Assembly (NCBI GenBank): GCA_021827885.1
Contig: JAKAUD010000036.1
Span: 1 to 9,553 of the forward strand
Length of the DNA: 9,553 bases
Direction of reading: 5' to 3'
Source of the DNA: Thermoplasmata archaeon
GTDB lineage: Archaea; Thermoplasmatota; Thermoplasmata; Thermoplasmatales; Thermoplasmataceae
Made by a program: the position numbers and the translations under genes. This document shows, in pieces, positions 1 through 4,968 of the stretch. Within the stretch, counting starts at the first letter, position 1; every line of letters starts with the position of its first letter. The notes below the pieces were generated by a model. The model had not been told where the DNA came from. It saw only the letters and a list, made by a program, of their open reading frames with translations, and did not search any database.

Positions 1-146
1 TGTAATTCGTATTTATTCGGGAAATTGTTTTCAAATGCAGTTTTGGATATATCGTAACATGCTTCATTGAATACTTCCATTGTTTGAAGAAGTATATCTT
101 TCTGTTCTGGTGTAGAAAGAATTTTAAGCATTAATGTGTTCTGCAA
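1..146 (-). CDS. tnpB: IS200/IS605-family TnpB (OrfB) transposon protein, N-terminal fragment cut by window edge
   Basis: About 48 residues are visible, beginning MQNTLMLKILSTPEQKD if TTG at 144-146 is the start, and continuing with FNEACYDISKTAFE. This is the usual opening of TnpB: a first strand ending in a TPEQK motif, then a helix with FNEAC and an IS-K/A pattern. A TAG codon sits immediately upstream of the TTG, so the frame cannot start earlier; ATG at 129-131 is the alternative. TTG is preferred because it restores the usual N-terminal strand and lies about 28 bases from a TATA-like box, fitting a leaderless transcript. TnpB proteins are RNA-guided DNA nucleases carried by these elements. 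The catalytic RuvC-like and zinc-finger regions are outside the window, so whether this copy is intact cannot be judged. Confidence 0.8.
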   Translation of the reverse strand, partial: MQNTLMLKILSTPEQKDILLQTMEVFNEACYDISKTAFENNFPNKYEL

Positions 147-170
147 CTATGGAGAGATATATTCAATACG

Positions 171-177
171 TATATAA
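171..177 (-). promoter_or_regulatory. TATA box for tnpB
   Basis: On the minus strand this reads TTATATA, centred about 28 bases upstream of the TTG start at 146. That is the archaeal TBP-to-initiation distance, so the transcript would be leaderless at TTG or have a short leader for the ATG at 131. Confidence 0.45.
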
Positions 178-207
178 CTTTGCATCCCCAATTCCTCCCC
201 ACGCTAA

Positions 208-246
208 CATGAGGTCTCCTTGGGGGAGTTAGATGAAAAACCTATG
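208..246 (+). pseudogene. Remnant resembling the 3' end of a SnoaL-like gene
   Basis: The plus-strand codons from 208 read HEVSLGELDEKPM. The end of the SnoaL-like gene at 1133-1171 reads HEHLSLGRLDKP then stop. The two match at most positions once two single-codon gaps are allowed, and the DNA is also similar around TTGGGG-AG-TTAGA. A TAA lies directly upstream in this frame (205-207), and the rest of the gene is absent. The simplest reading is that a paralogue was cut off by the adjacent tnpB element, leaving only the last codons. The match is short, so chance or a different origin is possible. Confidence 0.4.
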
Positions 247-348
247 GACTCGTATTATGGTGGAGCCCAAAAACATTTATCCACGTTTGCGGCATGGGAA
301 ATGAAGGAGAAAACCTTCATATCCCCAAAACAACGTGCAGGTGAAATA

Positions 349-585
349 ATGGTAAAATTGGATTTTGGTGAATGTAGAAATTGTGGGCATCAAGTCGTAA
401 AAGAAGGCAAGAATTGGTTGCATCATATTACCCGAAGCAAACTGATGAATTTACCTCACTGGCCGGCAGGACATGTAATTTCTGCGGAATGTAATTGGGA
501 TTGTGAATGCAAGGTTCCAGAATTAGATCAGGCTAAAAATGTTAAGTCCAGAATTGTTTACATCGGCAAGAGTACTGAAAAGTGA
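349..585 (+). CDS. Small putative zinc-ribbon protein, unknown function
   Basis: This encodes 78 residues. CRNC lies at residues 9-12 and a second cluster CNWDCEC at residues 48-54, with histidines between (HH at 25-26, H37, H42). Paired cysteine knuckles about 35 residues apart are typical of a single-zinc ribbon, and small archaeal proteins of this shape (CxxCG, a W-H segment, then a C-x-C near the end) are common and mostly uncharacterised. Start at 349 is chosen because AGGTGA at 339-344 is a good Shine-Dalgarno match four bases upstream. An in-frame ATG at 301 is the alternative, 20-odd bases after a weak TATA-like string near 274-282. The frame is open back to 208, but that part overlaps the SnoaL-like scrap and is probably not native coding. 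An oligo-T terminator follows the stop. It could be a DNA-, RNA- or protein-binding module; the sequence does not say which. Confidence 0.6.
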   Translation: MVKLDFGECRNCGHQVVKEGKNWLHHITRSKLMNLPHWPAGHVISAECNWDCECKVPELDQAKNVKSRIVYIGKSTEK

Positions 586-594
586 ACACCAATA

Positions 595-601
595 TTTTTT
601 T
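595..601 (+). terminator. Oligo-T terminator after the zinc-ribbon gene
   Basis: A run of seven T residues begins ten bases after the TGA stop (583-585) on the coding strand, the usual archaeal termination signal. It supports the upstream frame being a transcribed gene. Confidence 0.5.
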
Positions 602-606
602 GGCAT

Positions 607-623
607 TCAATCGCATCGATTGA
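607..623 (+). repeat. Short perfect inverted repeat in the 586-790 gap
   Basis: TCAATCG at 607-613 and CGATTGA at 617-623 are separated by CAT and could form a seven-pair hairpin just after the oligo-T run. The gap from 586 to about 740 otherwise holds nothing I can support. The hairpin may contribute to termination or be incidental. Confidence 0.3.
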
Positions 624-748
624 GGAGAGCAAGTCAATCCGGTATCCTCATAGCTAACCAACTCCCTATCTATCCTTTGAGTTCCCAAACGCGTTGTTTT
701 CAAAGGTGCACTTTACTGTTTCGAAGAACAGAAGACAAGGAGAGAAAG

Positions 749-756
749 ATTTAAAC
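749..756 (+). promoter_or_regulatory. TATA-like box upstream of the SnoaL-like gene
   Basis: ATTTAAAC follows a purine-rich stretch (AGGAGAGAAAG) that could serve as a BRE. Initiation would be expected near 778, about 13 bases before the ATA codon at 791 where the conserved coding region begins, and more than 30 before the first ATG at 812. Confidence 0.35.
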
Positions 757-790
757 AAATGTTTTCATTGAATTCAAGAATAATTATGAT

Positions 791-1171
791 ATAGAATCAC
801 CAGAAAAATTTATGTTAATGTATGAACATGCGGCTAATTCAAGAAATTTTGACAAAGTAGGCTCTTTAGTAGCTGATGAAGCTGTCTTTTTCTTCTCAGA
901 CGGCTCGTTTACAGGGATTGGAAACATAAGAATGGCTTTTGAGAATACTTGGAAAACTATAAAGGAGGAGACATATTCTATCAGAGATTTGCGGTGGCTT
1001 CACAAGAGCGAAGATTGCGCAGTATGCGTCTATAGATTTGTCTCCAGAGGGATAATTAACGGAGAGGCTTCCCAATTCGAAGGAAGAGGCACGAATATTC
1101 TGAAAAGGTTTGGAGATAAATAGAGGATAATTCACGAGCACCTCAGCTTGGGGAGGTTAGACAAGCCATGA
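791..1171 (+). pseudogene. SnoaL-like / NTF2-like domain protein, apparently inactivated by an in-frame TAG
   Basis: The frame resembles the SnoaL-like (DUF4440-type, NTF2 fold) family almost end to end: SPEKFMLMYEHAANSR, a DEAVFFFSDGSF strand, an AFENTW helix, the Y-S-I-R-D-L-RWL strand, CVYRF, and EGRGTNIL. A TAG at 1121-1123 then interrupts. The frame continues RIIHEHLSLGRLDKP to a TGA at 1169-1171, and the family's last strand normally reads Trp-Arg-(hydrophobic)2-His-Glu-His, so TAG replaces a Trp codon by one base change. The conserved N-terminus starts at 797, upstream of the first ATG (812), with no ATG, GTG or TTG in frame after the TAA at 752. ATA at 791 may be a mutated ATG. If translated from 812, a 103-residue product lacking the last strand would result. 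Members are enzymes or ligand-binding proteins of varied function; no specific role can be assigned. Confidence 0.65.
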
Positions 1172-1251
1172 ATCGCCATTAAAATGACTCCTAATCAAAA
1201 CTAATTTCAAGTATCCACTTAATTAAATAATCGGACGCCTACCTATCCGTT

Positions 1252-1257
1252 AAAAAA
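1252..1257 (-). terminator. Oligo-T terminator downstream of tRNA-Ile
   Basis: Six T residues on the minus strand, starting 24 bases after the tRNA 3' end, fit an archaeal tRNA terminator. Positions 1172-1251 contain no other feature I can support. Confidence 0.4.
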
Positions 1258-1280
1258 CTGGACCTGCTTATGGCTATAAA

Positions 1281-1354
1281 TGGGGCTGACCGGATTCGGA
1301 CCGGTGACCTCCCGGTTATCAGCCGGGTGCTCCACCATGCTAAGCTACAGCCCC
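1281..1354 (-). tRNA. tRNA-Ile (anticodon GAU)
   Basis: The minus strand folds into a complete 74-base cloverleaf. The acceptor arm is GGGGCTG/CAGCCCC, the D arm GCTT/GAGC, the anticodon arm CCCGG/CCGGG with loop CTGATAA giving anticodon GAT, and the T arm ACCGG/CCGGT with loop TCCGAAT. The discriminator base is A, as expected for isoleucine. CCA is not encoded and must be added afterwards. There is no intron. G15 and C48 are present, the Levitt pair that archaeal TGT normally modifies to archaeosine; position 13 is T. The 234 bases between this gene and hisS (1355-1588) show no clear TATA box and no other gene. Confidence 0.96.
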
Positions 1355-1588
1355 CCATATCTTCGAATGGCTAAAACGCCAAAGAAGTTTCCATTGATTT
1401 ATCATGCGGAAAGTGAATGTGCGATCTTCTCTCCAAGCGTCAAGCCTTACTAACGTTGGCTGATTTCTTTGCACTACTAAAGCATTATGATTAAGCCTCA
1501 GTCAGTTCTGAATATTTCAGATCAATCTTGATGATGCGGAACAGGATGAAAATTTGTAAATTTAGCGTTGAGGGAGCCAGAATTCATT

Positions 1589-2878
1589 TTAATTTTCCGA
1601 AAGTTCCAACATCATCTGAATGAGGTCTTGAAAACTACCAACTGCCTGTTTTCCTGTTTTCATGTTCCTTATAGTTATTTTCTTATCCTCCAGTTCCTTG
1701 GGTCCCAGTATGGCGGCGAACCCCATGCCATTGGCACCTGCCTTTTTCAGTTGATTTGAAATGGAAGCCATGGATGTATCAACCGTTGTTGAATAACCAT
1801 ATTCCCTGACAGTTTTTACGAGGCTGAAACACATATCTATTGCTTCTTTGCTCAGGACACAAAAAACAACGCTGTTATTCTTCACTTCAGCATCCCAATT
1901 GTTATTGCGTCTCAGGAGAAGTTCAAGAACAGCGTCTCCCATGCCAAATCCAACAGCTTCCATAGAGGTTCCAGATAGCAACTGGCAAAGATTATCATAT
2001 CTTCCTCCGCCAAAAATAGACCTGAATTCGCCTTTTATGTCAAACCCTTCAAACACTATTCCAGTATAATAACCAAGTCCCCTGACAACAGATGCATCAT
2101 AAACAAGTTCCGCATCTGTTTGCTTGGAAACGAGTTTTGCAGTGTTCATGAGCCGGAAGATTATTTCTTCATTGCCACTCTTGAATGTTTCGGGGAACTT
2201 TTTATCCAATTCACTTAACTTAATTTCAGTTCCAAGCAGTTCTGTCAGTGCCAGCAGCATTTCTTTGTCATCCGAAAGATCCATCAATTCTTTCTCAAAC
2301 TCCTCTTTGCTAATTTTTTTAAAGTGATCGATGAGTGAATACCCTTTGGATATTTGCTTTATCCCAACCCTTTCGAGGATTTTTTCCATGAGGAAGCGGT
2401 TATTTACCCTTACCTTATACGTTCCGCATAGGCCCAATTTGTCAAGAGTGGCACAGGCAAGGCTTATTATTTCTGCATCAGCATAAAGTGATTCATCACC
2501 GAAGATGTCGGCATTAAATTGCGTGTGTTCCCTGGATCTGCCGGATTGTGGTTCTTCATATCTCCAAAGTTTTGGTAAGCAGAACCACCTGACTGGTTTC
2601 CTGATGTCCTTGCGCGCAGTCAACATTCTGACAACAGAGGGCGTAGCCTCTGGGATCAGGGTTAATTCTCGTCCCCCCTTATCCTTGAATGAAAATGTCT
2701 GCGTCAGGAGCTCATCTCCGGATTTAATTTTGTAGAGTTCCAGATATTCAAGGGAAGGGATATCTATGGGTGAAAAACAAAATTTATTTGCAGTTTGTCG
2801 CATAATGTCAAACATTCTCTGCCTTGGGACCATGTCTTCCGGAAACGAATCCCTGAAACCTCTAACTTTTTCTATCAT
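1589..2878 (-). CDS. hisS: Histidyl-tRNA synthetase
   Basis: This cytosolic enzyme charges tRNA-His using ATP. It has 429 residues, normal for the class II HisRS family, and all landmarks are in order. The motif 1 region is near PIDIPSLEYLELY (37-49). Motif 2 spans about 97-127 with R106YEEP and the REHTQFNADIFG segment. The HisA signature VVRGLGYYTGIVFE (264-277) carries catalytic Arg266, and HisB is SIFGGGRYDNL (287-297). The anticodon-binding domain runs from about 335 to the end. Position 269 is Gly where many HisRS have Asp (RGLDYY). The start is the ATG at 2876-2878, about eight bases after the predicted initiation site. The gene is divergent from the Fur-family regulator. No strong terminator is seen after the stop; only short T-rich stretches occur in the following 40 bases. 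Confidence 0.96.
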   Translation of the reverse strand: MIEKVRGFRDSFPEDMVPRQRMFDIMRQTANKFCFSPIDIPSLEYLELYKIKSGDELLTQTFSFKDKGGRELTLIPEATPSVVRMLTARKDIRKPVRWFCLPKLWRYEEPQSGRSREHTQFNADIFGDESLYADAEIISLACATLDKLGLCGTYKVRVNNRFLMEKILERVGIKQISKGYSLIDHFKKISKEEFEKELMDLSDDKEMLLALTELLGTEIKLSELDKKFPETFKSGNEEIIFRLMNTAKLVSKQTDAELVYDASVVRGLGYYTGIVFEGFDIKGEFRSIFGGGRYDNLCQLLSGTSMEAVGFGMGDAVLELLLRRNNNWDAEVKNNSVVFCVLSKEAIDMCFSLVKTVREYGYSTTVDTSMASISNQLKKAGANGMGFAAILGPKELEDKKITIRNMKTGKQAVGSFQDLIQMMLELSEN

Positions 2879-2907
2879 GCTTAACTGTTAGGGTAAGCTA
2901 ACATATA

Positions 2908-2915
2908 ATTATAAA
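2908..2915 (-). promoter_or_regulatory. TATA box for hisS
   Basis: The minus strand reads TTTATAAT, centred about 33 bases upstream of the hisS ATG, predicting initiation around 2885 and a leader of only a few bases. Confidence 0.5.
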
Positions 2916-2919
2916 CTGT

Positions 2920-2927
2920 TTTATACT
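2920..2927 (+). promoter_or_regulatory. TATA box for the Fur-family gene
   Basis: TTTATACT is centred about 28 bases before the ATG at 2952, placing initiation at or next to the start codon, so the mRNA should be leaderless. No Shine-Dalgarno sequence precedes the ATG, which agrees. A second AT-rich string (TTATAAAC, 2910-2916) overlaps the hisS box. Confidence 0.5.
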
Positions 2928-2945
2928 ATTTGATAATCATACTAT
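2923..2945 (+). promoter_or_regulatory. Candidate operator: ATACTAT direct repeats around GATAATCAT
   Basis: ATACTAT occurs at 2923-2929 and again at 2939-2945, a 16-base period. Between them at 2932-2940 is GATAATCAT, which equals one half of the bacterial Fur-box consensus. The site lies between the TATA box and the start of the Fur-family gene, where binding would block its transcription. Autoregulation is inference from position and sequence; archaeal Fur-family sites are poorly defined and the region is AT-rich. Confidence 0.35.
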
Positions 2946-2951
2946 AAATTG

Positions 2952-3374
2952 ATGACTGATTTAAGCGAGAAACTTAAGAATTCGGGGTTGAAGATTACCC
3001 CGCAGAGAATGGAAGTAATGAGATATATTTCGGGAACCCTCAACGGGCATTTTACCGCAGAAGATATCCACGAGGAATTAAAGAAAACTGAGCCAACCAT
3101 ACCAATTTCTACCATATACAATATTACGAGGGCCTTATCCGAAGTTGGATTGCTAAAGGCATTTGAGATTAACGGAAGGATGGTTTTCGAAAGTAATATT
3201 GAGACCCACGCAAATTTCTATTGCACCAGTTGCAATGAGATATCCGATATCGCAATATCCAGTGCGATTAAGGAGAGCCTGATTCCACACAACTTTGTTG
3301 TAACAGACATCAGCCTGATACTCAAAGGGGTATGCAATAAGTGCAACGTTAAAGAAATAGCCGCTGAAGCATAA
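2952..3374 (+). CDS. Fur/PerR-family metal-dependent transcriptional regulator
   Basis: This is a DNA-binding metallo-regulator of the Fur superfamily, 140 residues from the ATG at 2952 (a TTG codon immediately upstream is less likely). Numbering below counts from that TTG. The winged helix occupies roughly residues 1-80 (LKITPQRMEVMRYI; recognition helix STIYNITRALSEVGLL). Structural zinc cysteines are C92, C95 and C129, C132. Compared with Bacillus PerR by spacing from the first CxxC, the regulatory site has H34, E81, H87, N89 and D100, so the usual second His of the HxH pair is Asn. Metal specificity therefore cannot be named: Fe, Mn and peroxide sensing all remain open. The gene is divergent from hisS and its last 26 bases overlap the convergent folP. 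It could repress itself through the adjacent direct repeats. Confidence 0.85.
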   Translation: MTDLSEKLKNSGLKITPQRMEVMRYISGTLNGHFTAEDIHEELKKTEPTIPISTIYNITRALSEVGLLKAFEINGRMVFESNIETHANFYCTSCNEISDIAISSAIKESLIPHNFVVTDISLILKGVCNKCNVKEIAAEA

Positions 3375-4407
3375 GAAGAGCGTTCCTATTTTCCCTCACG
3401 TCATGAACACGCAACATATCCACGCCTTTTGTAGAGAGATATAGGGAGGTAGCTATAGTTTCAGGCAACCTTTCATCGACATTTGAGCCAGTAATTTTTC
3501 CCATAAAGCTCTTTCTGGAGGTTCCGAACAGCACGTCAACCCCTATATTGAATGAAACTGCCTTAGATATAAATTCAGCACTCGTTTCAGGGGATTTTGC
3601 AAATCCGATTCCAGGGTCTATGGTGATCTCTGAGGGCGATATGCCATAATTCATAAGTTCGCTGACCCGATTATAAAAGAACATAACGGTTTCCGATAAT
3701 GCATCATCATAATGTGTCAATTGATTCATGGTTTGGGGAGTTCCTCTCATGTGCATAACAATGCAATTCTTATGATATTTCTTTGCAACCTCTTTCATCT
3801 GCCCAGAGGCAAAACCTGAAATATCATTTATGAAATGAATCTTTCCTGAAAATATTTCGGCCGTGGAGGGGTTTCTCGTATCAATAGAGACTTTCGCTTC
3901 CTTTTCCAAAGCTGTGTTTTCAAAAAAAAGGGACAACCTCCTTTGCTCTTCCTCAGGATTAATAATATCTGAAGTGGGTCTTGTACTTTCGCCACCCACA
4001 TCCACAATATCAGGTGAGGTTGATAGAAAGCTATTGATTTTTTCAATGCTCGACACCCTTGAACTGTGGAAGAAGGAATCCGGGGTGATATTCAATATGC
4101 CCATAATCCTGGGAAATCTAAATCTTCCATCTATTTTATTCATGATTTTTACGGAAAAATTGTGGGCAAATTGATGAAAGGGAGTCTGAATGAGTTCATC
4201 TTCGAGTTCATCAACGTGGAGATATCTTTCTTCCATCATCTTTATGGAATCTCCCAGTTTCACTTTTTTCATGTTTCCCCTGTTTTTCATTTCATCCTTA
4301 TCGTGAAAAATTCTGAATTTTGCACCATCAGAACGAGTTTCATTCATTACTTCTACAGGGTAAAGGAACCTATCCACAAATTGCAATATTCGATCATAAT
4401 TTAACAT
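3349..4407 (-). CDS. folP: Dihydropteroate synthase with long N-terminal extension
   Basis: The enzyme joins a pterin pyrophosphate to p-aminobenzoate in folate-type cofactor synthesis. Residues 100-352 form a full pterin-binding TIM barrel: MGILNITPDSF (102-112), VDVGGESTRP (135-144), SIDT (174-177), NDISG (194-198), VMHMRGTPQTM (217-227), DPGIGFAKSP (264-273), GTSRKSFMG (295-303) and RVHDV (333-337). All substrate-loop motifs, including the SRKS and RVHD residues, are present, so it is probably active. The first 98 residues have no counterpart in the usual roughly 270-residue enzyme; they are charged, with a KVKLGDSIKMMEERYLHVDE segment, and their role is unknown. The start is the ATG at 4405-4407. 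The 3' end overlaps the convergent regulator gene by 26 bases. No other folate gene lies in the window. Confidence 0.93.
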   Translation of the reverse strand: MLNYDRILQFVDRFLYPVEVMNETRSDGAKFRIFHDKDEMKNRGNMKKVKLGDSIKMMEERYLHVDELEDELIQTPFHQFAHNFSVKIMNKIDGRFRFPRIMGILNITPDSFFHSSRVSSIEKINSFLSTSPDIVDVGGESTRPTSDIINPEEEQRRLSLFFENTALEKEAKVSIDTRNPSTAEIFSGKIHFINDISGFASGQMKEVAKKYHKNCIVMHMRGTPQTMNQLTHYDDALSETVMFFYNRVSELMNYGISPSEITIDPGIGFAKSPETSAEFISKAVSFNIGVDVLFGTSRKSFMGKITGSNVDERLPETIATSLYLSTKGVDMLRVHDVRENRNALLMLQRLFL

Positions 4408-4433
4408 TTGCTAAATCTGCCTGCAAAAGCCAC

Positions 4434-4442
4434 CCTTTAAGG
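4434..4442 (-). promoter_or_regulatory. Possible TATA box for folP
   Basis: The minus strand reads CCTTAAAGG, centred about 31 bases before the folP ATG. The match is weak, but it is the best-placed candidate and would give a near-leaderless mRNA. Confidence 0.3.
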
Positions 4443-4516
4443 AAGAAATTGCAAAAAATGCAAGTCTCCAATAACATTAATAGGCTTCTTGCAATACGTA
4501 CTTCCTATCAAGTTTC

Positions 4517-4523
4517 AAAGGAG
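4517..4523 (+). promoter_or_regulatory. Shine-Dalgarno-like AAAGGAG abutting the GTG start
   Basis: AAAGGAG runs directly into GTG, its last G being the first base of the start codon. A normal ribosome binding site needs several bases of spacing, so either this is not used as one or the start is mis-set. No ATG, GTG or TTG occurs in frame until Met41. Confidence 0.3.
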
Positions 4524-4960
4524 TGATCACAACGGCAGGTAATTCTAAAACAAAGATTCAGGTAGCGCCAATTAGGAGTTACACAGATATTCACGAGCTT
4601 TCCACAGCTATCAGCAAGGGCCTTAGCCTTCAGCAACGACGAATGGTTTCTGAAGAGTCTATGGAAGCGGCAGAACATCTTATAAATTTCTTCGGATATA
4701 ATGACAGGGTTATTGACAATATGCTGGAACCCGAAGACAGGGATGCATTTTATACAATGGAAGATATTGGAGTTCTTCAAACCGAAAGGGAGGAAACCAC
4801 TCTTTTCGATGGCAGGGAGTGGAGAATCCATTACTGGATACTGAATGTAAAGAGAATAATAGAACTCTCAAACATGAAGATAGATGAGAGGGAACTCATA
4901 GCAGACACAGAATTCTCAATATATCAGGAAATTCCCGATGAATACTGGAAACCCAATTAG
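4523..4960 (+). CDS. Uncharacterised archaeal protein, first gene of the rli-tgtA operon
   Basis: This soluble acidic protein has 145 residues from GTG, with no signal peptide or membrane segment. It resembles, from memory and without certainty, a Thermoplasmata family of unknown function (DUF6015). Residues 20-70 look helical (STAISKGLSLQQRRMVSEES, then AAEHLINFFGY). Residues 72-108 look like a helix followed by a beta hairpin (MEDIGVLQTEREE, then GREWRIHYWIL), the shape of a winged-helix wing, so nucleic-acid binding is possible but unproven. There are no cysteines and no recognisable catalytic motif. The stop is eight bases before rli, so the two are almost certainly co-transcribed, which points to a translation- or RNA-related role. 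The GTG start is the only standard codon before Met41, but its spacing from the AAAGGAG is abnormal. Confidence 0.82.
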   Translation: MITTAGNSKTKIQVAPIRSYTDIHELSTAISKGLSLQQRRMVSEESMEAAEHLINFFGYNDRVIDNMLEPEDRDAFYTMEDIGVLQTEREETTLFDGREWRIHYWILNVKRIIELSNMKIDERELIADTEFSIYQEIPDEYWKPN

Positions 4961-4968
4961 GATAACAG

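Larger units (their letters stand above)
1..205 (-). mobile_element. Partial IS200/IS605-type element, upstream (left-end) side
   Basis: The element is recognised from the tnpB start on the minus strand. Its upstream (LE) end should lie between the tnpB promoter near 177 and about 205, because from 208 onward the plus strand resembles the 3' end of the SnoaL-like gene further right. The exact end was not determined. Short complementary strings are present here (CTCCCC at 195-200 with GGGGAG at 223-228; CTAAC at 204-208 with GTTAG at 228-232). They interleave rather than nest, so a clean subterminal hairpin is not established. No tnpA is visible; the rest lies left of the window. Confidence 0.5.

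Noticed and set aside
220..348. Extension of the zinc-ribbon protein to a TTG start at 220
   Set aside because: The first residues match the SnoaL-like 3' end, and a good ribosome binding site precedes the ATG at 349; ATG 301 remains a possible alternative.
539..754. 71-residue plus-strand open frame after the zinc-ribbon gene
   Set aside because: It overlaps the end of the zinc-ribbon gene and spans the oligo-T run and hairpin; its composition (many Arg, Ser, Cys) does not resemble neighbouring proteins and it shows no motif.
1121..1123. TAG read as pyrrolysine in the SnoaL-like gene
   Set aside because: The family has Trp at this site, so a one-base nonsense mutation is simpler, and nothing in the window suggests pyrrolysine genes.
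896..1141. 81-residue minus-strand open frame
   Set aside because: It is antisense to the SnoaL-like gene, whose family motifs in the other strand are clear.
1133..1165. Apparent hairpin CCTC...GAGG as a transposon end
   Set aside because: The sequence is coding in the SnoaL-like frame (HEHLSLGRLD) and its likeness to 208-240 is explained by shared gene ancestry.
1500..1545. Possible C/D box small RNA near TGATGATG (1529-1536) with a CTGA nearby
   Set aside because: The boxes are in the wrong order and the first base of the C box does not fit; no kink-turn pair could be built on either strand.
4066..4404. 112-residue plus-strand open frame opposite folP
   Set aside because: It is a shadow of the folP N-terminal region; its codons give a phenylalanine- and histidine-rich sequence without motifs.
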